Shown: piece by piece, positions 40,297-48,551 of the stretch
Layout: every line of letters begins with the position of its first letter
How positions within the stretch are numbered: position 1 is the stretch's first letter
Source of the DNA: Dyella terrae
GTDB lineage: Bacteria; Pseudomonadota; Gammaproteobacteria; Xanthomonadales; Rhodanobacteraceae
DNA: 64,000 nucleotides
Assembly: GCF_022394535.1 (NCBI RefSeq)
Contig: NZ_CP089414.1
Location: 2,108,001 to 2,172,000 of the forward strand
Direction of reading: 5' to 3'
Program-made: the position numbers and the translations under genes
The notes under the pieces: generated by a model
The model's database searches: none
What the model was told of the DNA's origin: nothing
What the model saw: the letters and a program-made list of their open reading frames with translations, nothing else

Positions 40297-41511
40297 ATGG
40301 AGATGCGCAAGGCGTCGAACGTCGTAGCACTCATGGCATTGACCTGGTTCGCCATACTGCTAGCGCACTGCCCGCCGGCCTTGGCACAAACGCAATCTGA
40401 TGGCTTTCAATTCCTTGGAAAGCCCGGGCCTCACTCCGTCGGACTAAAGGTCGTCCACCAGTACGATCGCTCCAGGGCATTTGGGTCGACAACCGGCGGG
40501 AACGGCGACTCATCAATCGGCACTGCGGGGCCACGTCCTATTCAGACGCTCATTTGGTATCCCGCGTCTGCCAGTGACGGCAAGCCGATAACCGTTGGCA
40601 ACTATGCGCAACTCTCACGATCAGAGATCCATTTCGACCGACCCGACAAGAGCAACGCATGGCTGGAGAAGCTAGCCGCATATGCCGATGTGGCGCTGCT
40701 GGCAAAAATCGATGCACCGATGGCAAAGGGACGCTTTCCGCTGGTTGTATACGCGCCAGGCCAATCGTCCGTCGCCTGGGACAATGCGGACATTTGCGAG
40801 TATCTGGCGAGCCACGGATATGTCGTTGTTGCCAGCCCATCCCTGGGTAAATCGACGCGGGATGCGGATGACAATCTTGATGACATCGAAGCGGAAGCCA
40901 CCGACATTTCATTTTTGATCACCTACGCATCAACGTTGGTGGGCGTCGATTCATCCAAAGTCGCTGTCGCCGGGTGGAGTTGGGGAGGTATCTCCAACCT
41001 CTTTGCCGCATCACGCGACAACCGAATTAAGGCATTGATCGCCCTCGATGGAAGCATGCGTTACTACCCCGGACTTATTAAGCAATCGGGAGAGATTCAT
41101 CCCGAACGCATGACCATACCCCTGATGTTCTTCACTCGGGGGAATCTGTCCCTTGAAGATTGGAGTCGTTATTCCACCTCTCAAAATGAGGGGCCCAGCG
41201 TACTCAACGCTTGGACGCGGGGAGATCTTTGGACAATCCACATGCTTGGCATGTCACATCCGCAGTTCTCATCGATGTACCAACGAGCCAGCTCACAGCA
41301 GAAATTTGACGACAATCGAATGGATGACTACGACCGACACGATGTCAATGTCAGCTATGCATGGGTCGCGCGTTACACGCTCGGTTTCTTGAACGCCTAT
41401 CTCAAAAGCGATGCTGCTGAACGGTCTTTTCTCAGTGGCACACCCGTTGAGCACGGCGCGCCGCAGCATTTTATGACCGTCGATTTCCGCGCAGCGCAAA
41501 GCAAGCACTAA
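40297..41511 (+). CDS. secreted alpha/beta hydrolase (reversed cassette)
   Basis: 404 residues with a signal peptide (VALMALTWFAILLAHCPPALA). The nucleophile elbow is AGWSWGG (about residue 230); acid and histidine are probably in the ALDG and GMSHPQFS regions. It is similar in layout to dienelactone-hydrolase or PAF-acetylhydrolase-like esterases and exported to the periplasm or beyond. Read opposite to this arm's sites and preceded by GGAG. About 190 bp upstream holds no gene. Between sites 23 and 24. Confidence 0.82.
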   Translation: MEMRKASNVVALMALTWFAILLAHCPPALAQTQSDGFQFLGKPGPHSVGLKVVHQYDRSRAFGSTTGGNGDSSIGTAGPRPIQTLIWYPASASDGKPITVGNYAQLSRSEIHFDRPDKSNAWLEKLAAYADVALLAKIDAPMAKGRFPLVVYAPGQSSVAWDNADICEYLASHGYVVVASPSLGKSTRDADDNLDDIEAEATDISFLITYASTLVGVDSSKVAVAGWSWGGISNLFAASRDNRIKALIALDGSMRYYPGLIKQSGEIHPERMTIPLMFFTRGNLSLEDWSRYSTSQNEGPSVLNAWTRGDLWTIHMLGMSHPQFSSMYQRASSQQKFDDNRMDDYDRHDVNVSYAWVARYTLGFLNAYLKSDAAERSFLSGTPVEHGAPQHFMTVDFRAAQSKH

Positions 41512-41552
41512 TCGGCTTCGAAACTCGTCGTTTTCTCTAGCTTGCGGCTTTG

Positions 41553-41576
41553 GTCCGCTTCGGGTCGGAAGCGGAC
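41553..41576 (-). repeat. array site 24
   Basis: Perfect consensus arms and spacer TCCGACCCGA; the innermost left-arm site. Confidence 0.9.
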
Positions 41577-41608
41577 TCCACAAGTCACGATGTCACCGTC
41601 GACCATCC

Positions 41609-41944
41609 CTAACTTTCGCATCCCCAACCGACGGCCTGACCCCCGAGGGAATCTGCCTCAATTGCCAGTAGATACTCATAGTCGGAAATGCGCTCATGTG
41701 TGGGGATCATGTAAGGATGAGCTTGTACCAGCCAAAACGGCTCGCTGTCCTCGTCGTCCCCACTGAAAGACACCTTCTGCCCGCGCTTGAGCAGCGCGAC
41801 AGCGAACTTCAACGCGGCATCTTCCGTTGGAAAAATGATAGAGAACGCAATCTCGCGTGGCACTGATAGGTCGTCCCCGTCTGCGGCCATCTGCCGAAGC
41901 ATCGCGCCATTCGCATCGTCAGGGAAGGTCGGTTCATCATTCAT
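41609..41944 (-). CDS. RraB-like protein (RNase E inhibitor family)
   Basis: 111 residues from MNDEPTFPDDANGAMLRQMAAD. The pattern DDLSVPREIAFSIIFPTEDAALKFA..KRGQKVSF matches the RraB/DUF695-type ferredoxin-like fold. A role in controlling RNase E is known for E. coli RraB and is only a possibility here. AGGAG precedes the start. It is the first left-arm cassette next to the recombinase block; no site lies on its 5' side. Confidence 0.72.
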   Translation of the reverse strand: MNDEPTFPDDANGAMLRQMAADGDDLSVPREIAFSIIFPTEDAALKFAVALLKRGQKVSFSGDDEDSEPFWLVQAHPYMIPTHERISDYEYLLAIEADSLGGQAVGWGCES

Positions 41945-42156
41945 TTGCAAGCTCCTGGCCCCTGGGCGCCGCCAGTACTTCGGCTCATGAGCCCGACCTG
42001 ATGGTGATTGGACCTCATACAAATCCGTCCGGAAAATCGGGTAACTATCTGACCATCGCCCAGAGGAATCGAAAGCTGATTTCGAGGTAACGGCGAACCC
42101 TACTGCCCCCACCGGGCGTACTCTATTCCATGTCCGTTGGCCCCCGGGAGACCACC

Positions 42157-42387
42157 ATGGACTACAACGCGGAAAAGATCGATGAGGCAGCTCTGGCGCT
42201 GCTGTACCTCACGCTTCACGACACACGGATGGTCTGGAAAGGTATGGACTGGGAGGTGACAGGGCGCCTCTTCGCAAAGGGACTCATCTGGGAGCCGGTG
42301 AACAAGCACAAGCAGATGACCCTGACGGGCGAAGGCCTCCTGGCGGCGGAGGCGACGTCTCGGCGGCTATTCTCTAGGCAACCCTGA
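42157..42387 (+). CDS. DUF6429 family protein in the recombinase block
   Basis: 76 residues. MDYNAEKIDEAALALLYLTLHDTR and GMDWEVTGRLFAKGLI match DUF6429 small winged-helix-like proteins of unknown function. GGGAG lies 7 nt before the ATG. It is convergent with the tyrosine recombinase and, unlike cassette genes, has no 24-nt site after it, so it may be part of the fixed platform and could be a directionality or regulatory factor. Confidence 0.72.
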   Translation: MDYNAEKIDEAALALLYLTLHDTRMVWKGMDWEVTGRLFAKGLIWEPVNKHKQMTLTGEGLLAAEATSRRLFSRQP

Positions 42388-42466
42388 CGCGGCGTGAGTC
42401 GGGCCTCCGGTTTCCTTCCGAGCTGCGCGTCACTCGACTGAGCGATCGCCACCGGCTCCGCATGGT

Positions 42467-43090
42467 TCAAACCTCCGTTTCCTCTGACAGTGCCAGGGCG
42501 TCCTCCACCTCGATGCCCAGATAACGAACGGTGCTCTCGAGTTTGGTGTGGCCCAACAGGAGCTGGATCGCCCGTAAGTTGTGGGTTCGGCGATAGATGA
42601 GGGTCGGCTTCGTTCGCCTCATCGAGTGGGTTCCGTAGTCGGACGGCTGGAGGCCAGCACTCGCCACCCAGCGTTTTACAATGCGCGCGTACTGTCGGGT
42701 GGACAGGTGGGTCCCGGGTCGTTGCCGACTTGGGAATAGGAAGTCTTCTCGCCTCAAGCCTTTTCGGTTGATCCAGTCCATGACGGCGCGCCGGGTCTGT
42801 TCGGTGAGCTCGAATTGGACCGTTTTGCCTGTTTTGCGCTGGAGGATCTGGGCCCTGGCCCCGAGGCCACCCTCTCGGGCCAGATCGCAGACCCTGATGG
42901 CGACCAGATCGCACCCGCGAAGCTTGCTATCGATCGCCAGATTGAACATGGCCAAGTCCCGGACGCGTCGCTGCAGCTGAAGCCGGACCCTTACTCCAAA
43001 AATGTCCCGAAGCTTGAGTGGCAACTTCTGCCCAATGATCCTTCCTCGGTTCCATGGGATCAGCGGACGGCCATTTGGTTGCATGAACAT
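42467..43090 (-). CDS. short tyrosine recombinase at the centre of the array
   Basis: 207 residues with a full catalytic set: Arg in SKLRGCDL (about 57), Lys in RKTGKTVQF (about 85), THSMRR (His-x-x-Arg, about 153-156), LLLGH (about 179) and the tyrosine nucleophile in VRYLG (about 188). The N-terminal core-binding domain is much reduced (normal recombinases have 300 or more residues), and I see no integron-type insertion before the HSMRR box. GGGAG lies 8 nt before the ATG. It sits exactly where the array reverses direction, with site 25 only 60 bp from its start, and is the obvious candidate enzyme for the sites. Confidence 0.88.
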   Translation of the reverse strand: MFMQPNGRPLIPWNRGRIIGQKLPLKLRDIFGVRVRLQLQRRVRDLAMFNLAIDSKLRGCDLVAIRVCDLAREGGLGARAQILQRKTGKTVQFELTEQTRRAVMDWINRKGLRREDFLFPSRQRPGTHLSTRQYARIVKRWVASAGLQPSDYGTHSMRRTKPTLIYRRTHNLRAIQLLLGHTKLESTVRYLGIEVEDALALSEETEV

Positions 43091-43150
43091 GGCGATACTC
43101 CCGGGCGTTTTGAAGAGTTGCCATACTGCGCACCGGGGAATCTAGGGAAC
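43091..43150. promoter_or_regulatory. recombinase upstream region next to site 25
   Basis: 60 bp between the recombinase ATG and site 25. It must hold the recombinase promoter and could be an integration-site (attI-like) region. I cannot define -35/-10 boxes with confidence. Confidence 0.35.
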
Positions 43151-43174
43151 GTCTGCTACCGACCCGAAGCGGAC
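43151..43174 (+). repeat. array site 25 (first right-arm site)
   Basis: Arms GTCTGCT/AGCGGAC, spacer ACCGACCCGA. It precedes the first right-arm cassette and follows no gene, unlike all other sites. Confidence 0.9.
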
Positions 43175-43214
43175 ATTATGGGTATGCTCAAAGTGGGACA
43201 GGGAAGGGGCAAAT

Positions 43215-43529
43215 ATGAGCGACGTACCCGAAGCGTTGTCGAACTTACACGACGCAACGCTGACCTCGATTGAGTTCGAGTGGAGTGCGCGCCGATGCAC
43301 GCTCCGCTTTCATGGGGCGCCAGATCAGGACTTGCAACGTCCGTTTTCGATTGCCTTCGACGACGTTACCGAGATGAGCATCCCCGCCGAACGGCCCTGG
43401 GGACCATCTCAGGCATTGTTGGAAGTGGACTGCGTAGAGCCAGGCAAGTACGTACTGGTCATGCAATCTGGCGACGAAATTTGGGTGGCCGCTGGTAAGG
43501 AACCGGTTCGCACCATAGAAAGTGGATGA
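43215..43529 (+). CDS. hypothetical cassette protein
   Basis: 104 residues (MSDVPEALSNLHDATLTSIE), soluble, beta-rich: CTLRFHGAPDQ, VLVMQSGDEIWVAAG. The layout LHDATL..I..EW is frequent in small immunity-like proteins. No firm family. AAGGGG precedes the ATG. Most recombinase-proximal right-arm cassette, between sites 25 and 26. Confidence 0.7.
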   Translation: MSDVPEALSNLHDATLTSIEFEWSARRCTLRFHGAPDQDLQRPFSIAFDDVTEMSIPAERPWGPSQALLEVDCVEPGKYVLVMQSGDEIWVAAGKEPVRTIESG

Positions 43530-43559
43530 TTCTGCTGCCTTGTACGAATCGCTTGGGAG

Positions 43560-43583
43560 GTCCGTGTCCAGCGCAGAGCGGAC
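43560..43583 (+). repeat. array site 26, degenerate
   Basis: Arms GTCCGTG/AGCGGAC, spacer TCCAGCGCAG. Length and outer arms are kept but the core is altered. Confidence 0.55.
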
Positions 43584-43641
43584 GCTAGCGACGGAACAAG
43601 AGACAGAGACGGCGACACAACCCAATTACAAGGAGGTGCTC

Positions 43642-44565
43642 ATGTCGGATCTATCGCTGACCGGCCGACACTATGGTTTCGTGAAGATCTTGGCGTTACC
43701 CGGCATTGCACTCACCCTGGCGGCCCTCTTTGTCTTCGCCTTGCATCCCCAGTCTGGCATGTTTGGAGGCGCCTTCTACCTTCTCTTTGGATCGTGGTTC
43801 ATCCCGTCTGCCATCAATCTTCTGTTGTCAGCGTGGGTCATAACGTTCATCAAGGTATCCAGAGCATGGCGCGCTGTTTTATTTGTGGGCGTATCTTTCC
43901 TGCTCGGCATGAACACGTTGCTGCCCGCTTTGATCAGCCGACGCCCGAATCCCGTCAGTTCTGCGGAGATCGTTCGAGTCATACGAATACCGCGGAGCAT
44001 GAGAGTCGATGATGGACTGATGGCTCCCAGGCTACCCGGCGAAATTTTCTATACGTCATCGCCGAGCGCTCTTGGCGTACAGGTGGGCTCGAATGAGGGG
44101 TGCATGTGCATGTGGTTCACGCCGCCCGTAGGAGAGTCGACCGAATGGCAGGTTTGGCATGTCATCAACGCCTATCTCCACCGAAGGGACGCGATTGAAG
44201 GCACGACCTATCTCGATCTGAAGGGGGAAGGTCTCGATGTAAAGATGAGAAAGATGGCACTGGGTATGGCTCATTTCGACGTGCGATTTACACGCAGTGA
44301 AACGCGCAATACCGTCAATCTCCTAATCACTGTTTACGACGGCCTGGAAGTAACGGCTACATACAAGCAGGCGGACATACCCGTATGGAGCACCTTGCCG
44401 CCACAGCCCCATGCCGAGGGGTTGGGGGGCGAGTATTTCTATCGAAATGCATTGAGCATGTTAGTTCGGCATAACTTCTGGGTGTTCTACCTCGACAGTC
44501 AGATGTCCGGCTTCTCACCCGGGCCGCTCAAGGCATTTCTTCGTAGAGCGGTGGTCGTGGAATGA
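43642..44565 (+). CDS. membrane protein with C-terminal soluble domain, hypothetical
   Basis: 307 residues from MSDLSLTGRHYGFVKI, with a strong AAGGAGG. Three hydrophobic segments in the first 110 residues (ALPGIALTLAALFVFAL; LLFGSWFIPSAINLLLSAWV; AVLFVGVSFLLGMNTLLP) are followed by a beta-rich domain. Function not recognised. Cassette between sites 26 and 27. Confidence 0.75.
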   Translation: MSDLSLTGRHYGFVKILALPGIALTLAALFVFALHPQSGMFGGAFYLLFGSWFIPSAINLLLSAWVITFIKVSRAWRAVLFVGVSFLLGMNTLLPALISRRPNPVSSAEIVRVIRIPRSMRVDDGLMAPRLPGEIFYTSSPSALGVQVGSNEGCMCMWFTPPVGESTEWQVWHVINAYLHRRDAIEGTTYLDLKGEGLDVKMRKMALGMAHFDVRFTRSETRNTVNLLITVYDGLEVTATYKQADIPVWSTLPPQPHAEGLGGEYFYRNALSMLVRHNFWVFYLDSQMSGFSPGPLKAFLRRAVVVE

Positions 44566-44645
44566 ACAAGGCTGATGCGTGTAATGGCGCCTTCCGGTGC
44601 AGGCTCACGCCGCATGTGACACGGTCGAACTGGTACGGTGCTTAG

Positions 44646-44669
44646 GTCCGTGTCCGACCCATAGCGGAC
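44646..44669 (+). repeat. array site 27
   Basis: Arms GTCCGTG/AGCGGAC, spacer TCCGACCCAT. Confidence 0.85.
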
Positions 44670-44706
44670 CCTGCCACGGGCCCTAAATTGACCACGGAGA
44701 ATTGAC

Positions 44707-45588
44707 TTGGATCGTCGTAATGCATTGAAGGTAAGTATTCTCGGGCTAGCGGCACTGACGACGCTGCCGCTGACTTCGCAGGCAAAGTCCAGCCCAGCCA
44801 AATCGAGCAAGATGGCTGCATTGGAACACCAGTTCGGCGGCACGCTCGGCGTGGCGGTCTATGACATGGAGACCGGGAAGCGATCGGGTTATCGGGCGGA
44901 TGATCGATTCCTGATGTGCAGCACATTCAAGCCGCTGGCGGTCGCGGCGGTTCTCAGGCGAGTAGATGAGGGCAAGGAGTCGCTTGATCGTCGCGTCGTG
45001 TACGGGCGCGAGTCGCTGCTTTCATACGCCCCTGTAACCAGCCTGCATGCCACGGGAGAAGGGATGACGGTGGGTGAGCTGTGCCACGCGGCGATCACGG
45101 TGAGTGACAACACGGCAGGAAATCTATTGCTCACGAGCCTTGGCGGCCCCAGTGGCCTCAACGCTTTCATGCGCGACATAGGTGACAACGTCACGCGACT
45201 CGATCGCGTGGAGCCTGCATTGAATACGGTGAGTCCAGACGGCCCGCTTGATACGACATCACCGAACGCCATGATCCAGAGCGTCGAAAAGATGCTCTTC
45301 GGCGACGTTCTGGCGGAGCGGTCCCGCAAACGGCTTACCGACTGGCTCTGCGAGACGACGAACGGCCTGAGCACCATCAGAGCTGGGCTTCCAAAGGTAT
45401 GGCGGGCCGGGGACAAGCCGGGACGGGGAAGTGATGGCTCAACGAACGATGTTGCCGTGGTCTGGCCATCGGGCCGAAAGCCGCTTCTTATAGCTGCCTA
45501 CTACTTCAATCCCGCCATGGAAGTAAAAGATCGAGACAACGTCCTGGCAGACGTCGGTCGGATTATCGGCCACGACTTCGCTGTCTAA
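44707..45588 (+). CDS. bla: class A beta-lactamase
   Basis: 293 residues from a TTG with GGAG upstream. A twin-arginine type leader (DRRNALKVSILGLAAL) suggests Tat export. Active-site motifs are STFK (Ser70 and Lys73), SDN (S130-D-N132) and RVEPALN (Glu166 and Asn170). The usual KTG box is KPG (in GDKPGRGSDG), an uncommon change at position 235 that may alter activity. Expected to hydrolyse penicillins or cephalosporins in the periplasm. No ampR-like regulator is adjacent. Cassette between sites 27 and 28. Confidence 0.92.
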   Translation: MDRRNALKVSILGLAALTTLPLTSQAKSSPAKSSKMAALEHQFGGTLGVAVYDMETGKRSGYRADDRFLMCSTFKPLAVAAVLRRVDEGKESLDRRVVYGRESLLSYAPVTSLHATGEGMTVGELCHAAITVSDNTAGNLLLTSLGGPSGLNAFMRDIGDNVTRLDRVEPALNTVSPDGPLDTTSPNAMIQSVEKMLFGDVLAERSRKRLTDWLCETTNGLSTIRAGLPKVWRAGDKPGRGSDGSTNDVAVVWPSGRKPLLIAAYYFNPAMEVKDRDNVLADVGRIIGHDFAV

Positions 45589-45604
45589 AACGATATCTCG
45601 AGGC

Positions 45605-45628
45605 GTCCGCTTCCGACCCGGAGCGGAC
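45605..45628 (+). repeat. array site 28
   Basis: Arms GTCCGCT/AGCGGAC, spacer TCCGACCCGG; 16 nt after the beta-lactamase stop. Confidence 0.9.
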
Positions 45629-45658
45629 TCATTCATCGTATGAACCTTTGGGGGCGAA

Positions 45659-45925
45659 GTGGGCCTGCTCGATCAATTTCTTGGCGGTTATTTTCATCAG
45701 GACTGGCATGACGACGACGCTTCTTGGCACGAAGTCGTTGAGCGTTATCGTGGAGAGAACTCGGACGCGGGTCGTGTTGCCCAAGAGATCGTGGAATTGA
45801 TCCAGCGCCACCCCGATGATGAGTCGCTGGTCGCTGAGTTAAATTGCCTGGGTTGCTACTACTGGCCGGGGGCGCCGGGCTTATATCGGGCCTGGTTGTC
45901 CGAGGTCGCGGTCGCTTTGGGCTAG
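45659..45925 (+). CDS. CdiI-like immunity protein
   Basis: 88 residues from a GTG. LLDQFLGGYFHQDWHDDDASW and LGCYYWPGAPGLYRAWLSEVA are the two conserved parts of the contact-dependent growth inhibition immunity family (CdiI_2 type). It would neutralise a specific CdiA toxin tip; no cdiA or toxin gene is near. Cassette between sites 28 and 29. Confidence 0.82.
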   Translation: MGLLDQFLGGYFHQDWHDDDASWHEVVERYRGENSDAGRVAQEIVELIQRHPDDESLVAELNCLGCYYWPGAPGLYRAWLSEVAVALG

Positions 45926-45935
45926 GCCGGGAAGC

Positions 45936-45959
45936 GTCGGCTTTCGACCCGAAGCGGTC
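45936..45959 (+). repeat. array site 29
   Basis: Arms GTCGGCT/AGCGGTC, spacer TTCGACCCGA. From base 45944 it is identical to site 46; the first eight bases are not. Confidence 0.85.
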
Positions 45960-46036
45960 CTACTTCATAGTGCATCAGTCACGAAGCCAGGCTTTGAAGG
46001 ATCGGTTTACGATGCCTGTCAAACTGGGAGGTCGAT

Positions 46037-46252
46037 ATGAGCAAGCGCCTGATCATGAATCTTGTAGCGGTTTGTCTGGCCGTCTTATCGCTCCATTGTG
46101 GGCTTACGGCCACAGATCCTTACGCGGTCGCCGCCGGTTCCGTCGGAGTCACGAGTTGGACCAAAGTTTCACTTTCCATCGTGTTTGGCCTGGCAGCGTT
46201 CATTGCGCTTTGGGTTTCTTCGAAGATCAGCGCGAAAGTGCCGCAGGGCTAA
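46037..46252 (+). CDS. 71-aa membrane protein, duplicated cassette copy A
   Basis: MSKRLIMNLVAVCLAVLSLHCG, with a second helix SLSIVFGLAAFIALWVSS. GGGAGG precedes the ATG. The whole unit, 45944-46270, is repeated at 55701-56027 with one mismatch that changes His20 to Tyr. Function unknown. Between sites 29 and 30. Confidence 0.75.
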   Translation: MSKRLIMNLVAVCLAVLSLHCGLTATDPYAVAAGSVGVTSWTKVSLSIVFGLAAFIALWVSSKISAKVPQG

Positions 46253-46253
46253 G

Positions 46254-46277
46254 GTCCGCTTTCAACCCAAAGCGGAC
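46254..46277 (+). repeat. array site 30
   Basis: Arms GTCCGCT/AGCGGAC, spacer TTCAACCCAA. Shares its first 17 bases with site 47, then differs; 1 nt after the gene stop. Confidence 0.85.
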
Positions 46278-46323
46278 ATGCCGGAGTCAGGCAGATTGGG
46301 GTCTTGGGGCACGGGAGTTCTGG

Positions 46324-46713
46324 ATGAATTTCGCGAACTGGTCAATCGGCCGCCTAGTTGTCCTCGCGCTTACCCTGAGCGCGTGGACGCTCGCCAGTGC
46401 AGCAATTCAGTCGACGCCCGAGCAAATTGCCCCTACGCCGGGCGAGGAATACCGGATAGCGCCGGGTGATCTAAAGGCCGTTGAAGGCAGAGCAATCGCC
46501 GGTGATGTTCCGTTGATTAATCGACTCATCGAACACTACATGCTCTTTGTGGGTGATGAGGCGGCGGGCATATTCTGGTTGGAGCGTCTCGGCGATACGG
46601 GCGACCAGGAGGCTAGAGCTACAGTTTTGCACTATCTCCAGAGGCATCCAGCTGACGGGACAGCAGCGCATATAGACGAACTGCGGAAGCGCTGGAATGC
46701 TCCTCGGCAGTGA
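46324..46713 (+). CDS. secreted hypothetical protein
   Basis: 129 residues with a signal peptide (LVVLALTLSAWTLASA). The mature part is helical (LINRLIEHYMLFVGDEAAGIFWLERLGDTGD, HYLQRHPADG), similar to a Sel1/TPR-like repeat. The open frame extends back to 45844 across the previous cassette and is an artefact. Between sites 30 and 31. Confidence 0.7.
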   Translation: MNFANWSIGRLVVLALTLSAWTLASAAIQSTPEQIAPTPGEEYRIAPGDLKAVEGRAIAGDVPLINRLIEHYMLFVGDEAAGIFWLERLGDTGDQEARATVLHYLQRHPADGTAAHIDELRKRWNAPRQ

Positions 46714-46722
46714 CAACAGAAT

Positions 46723-46746
46723 GTCCGCTTCCGACCCAGAGCGGAC
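46723..46746 (+). repeat. array site 31
   Basis: Arms GTCCGCT/AGCGGAC, spacer TCCGACCCAG. Confidence 0.9.
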
Positions 46747-46798
46747 CCTTTTAAGGCCGTTGCCCTGTCTTCCTTTCTAACAGTTCAAGGACAAGCTG

Positions 46799-47347
46799 GT
46801 GCAGAAAGCGGAATTCGATGAACTGTTCGACCAAGTCATCTCGGAAGAGCTTATCCGCCGGGGATTCGTGCAACGCGGCAAGAGCTTTTTTCTGAGTGGC
46901 GGCGATAGGCAGTTGGCATGGATAAGAGGTGGCGGGCGTTTCGCGGCGCCTGGAAGCATCGCTCACCTAGTGTGTTTTAGGTACTCGTTCTTACGCGACA
47001 AGAATGAGGTCGTGCCGAAGGAAGCACCTGGCGACGCCGGAAACTATCCGTGGGTGTTTGATGCGGAGCTTTTGCCTACGACGAAAGCGCCCGACTGGCG
47101 CTTTGAAGCCTCTCGGCTAATGGGCCTCCCGTACGGTCGATACAACTTTGCGGGCGTCGCGCAATCGATCGTGAGAGCGGACTTGTCTGAGCGGCGAGAT
47201 GGATTTCTTAGGTATGCCACCTGGGCAGCAAGTTTGTCAGCGGACGAGGCGGCAGCTCAAATGCGTCCGTTTGCCGACGAATATTGGGTAGCTAGGCTTT
47301 GGCTGGACGACTACGAGACAGCCAAATCCTCTGGGCTGACGACATGA
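46799..47347 (+). CDS. hypothetical protein, possibly DUF4304-like
   Basis: 182 residues from a GTG. ELIRRGFVQRGKSFFLSGGDRQLAWI recalls DUF4304, proteins often found as immunity or accessory genes. The C-terminus is helical (AQMRPFADEYWVARLWLDDYE). The assignment is tentative. Between sites 31 and 32. Confidence 0.65.
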   Translation: MQKAEFDELFDQVISEELIRRGFVQRGKSFFLSGGDRQLAWIRGGGRFAAPGSIAHLVCFRYSFLRDKNEVVPKEAPGDAGNYPWVFDAELLPTTKAPDWRFEASRLMGLPYGRYNFAGVAQSIVRADLSERRDGFLRYATWAASLSADEAAAQMRPFADEYWVARLWLDDYETAKSSGLTT

Positions 47348-47354
47348 ATGGCAT

Positions 47355-47378
47355 GTCCGCTCCCGACCCAGAGCGGAC
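47355..47378 (+). repeat. array site 32, extended stem
   Basis: Arms GTCCGCT/AGCGGAC, spacer CCCGACCCAG. Flanking bases extend pairing to 13 bp (GGCATGTCCGCTC with GAGCGGACATGCC). Confidence 0.9.
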
Positions 47379-47439
47379 ATGCCAGACTGGCAACTTTGAC
47401 CTTCCAGTCAATGGCGTCTATCCATAGGAGGGAAACTGC

Positions 47440-48331
47440 GTGGAGACCATATGTCAGGCTTGTGGTTATCAAAGAAAAGTGACGGATCAGGCGCCAGATT
47501 GGGAATGCCCTTCTTGCGGCAAGGCGTATGCGAAGACCTCGGAAAAGTCACCTACATTGTTTCGATCAGACGTACGAAGTGCGGCAGTCGAACCGGTCTA
47601 TCCAAAGGAACCACAGGCAGGGCCGATTACTTGGGCTGCCATATTCGGATCGGCCCTGATAATGGTCTCTGAGGTGCTGACGAAGGGGGCGAGCCACTAC
47701 ATGGGCTTGGTGGCGGTAGTTGCGGTTGTTATGCCCTGGGTTGCGTTGGCAATGGCTTACGCCTTTCGTGGTCAGCTATTACGCGAAGCGGGAGGTGGGG
47801 CGATTGGCGCACTTTGCCTAAGCCTGCTCATTCTGACCGCTGGCGTCGGTGGAGTCGCGCTCTTCTCTTCGCAGGTATTCGATAGCAAAAGTGCGTGGCG
47901 TCACGGCCTTCTTTTTGCCGTTCCATTTGGGTTGGTGTCTGCCATCGTAATCAGGCGTCTGCAGATCGAGATTGCGCAAGCCAGCTCTTGGTTGCTGTGG
48001 TTTTTGCCGATCCTGACGGCTTATTTATATGGTGGAGCCTTGTTTACCTTAGGCGATCGTTGGCTGGACCACACCGCTCCAGCGGTGGATGACGCAAAGA
48101 TCATTGCCACGCACGTGTATTCGGGTAAGGGTGGGGGTATTTCTTACTTCGCGGATGTGGCCCCTTGGGGGGGGCGTTCGAAACGGTGCCGTGGTCATCG
48201 TCAGTCGCCGAGAATACGACACGATGGTGCCGGGCAAATCCGTGGTGTGCATGGCCGCTCATCCGGGTGCCTTGGGTCTGCCTTGGGGGGAACGAGTTCC
48301 ATGCACAGAGCAGTCACCAACTGATAGGTAG
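47440..48331 (+). pseudogene. zinc-ribbon membrane protein with a G-run frameshift
   Basis: Begins METICQACGYQRKV with a zinc ribbon (CQAC, CPSC), then about five to six hydrophobic helices. After ..GISYFADVAPWGG the frame changes at eight consecutive G (48167-48174). The +1 frame continues sensibly as VRNGAVVIVSRREYDTMVPG..HPGALGLPWGE and ends at 48331, whereas the original frame gives low-quality basic sequence to 48324. One G too many explains it: a true mutation, a phase-variable tract or a sequencing error. Between sites 32 and 33. Confidence 0.72.
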
Positions 48332-48383
48332 TACCTCCGAGATCCGCCGGATTCGTTTCTGCATTCGGCGATGACTAAAAAGA

Positions 48384-48407
48384 GTCCGCTTCCGACCCAT
48401 AGCGGAC
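48384..48407 (+). repeat. array site 33
   Basis: Arms GTCCGCT/AGCGGAC, spacer TCCGACCCAT. Followed by a nine-C run at 48415-48423. Confidence 0.9.
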
Positions 48408-48551
48408 GTCGCTGCCCCCCCCCAAAACCGGGGCGGCAGGTCATGGGGGCTAATCGCTGGCTTCGGGGATATGTCGGTCTCTAAGCCGGACCCGGTACCC
48501 CTTGCATTGGGCTGTATCATTGCCATAGTTCGGCAGCATCGGAGATGCCCA

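Noticed and set aside
45844..46713. A 289-aa frame spanning two cassettes
   Set aside because: It crosses site 29, the 71-aa gene in another frame, and site 30; only its last 129 residues form a plausible protein.
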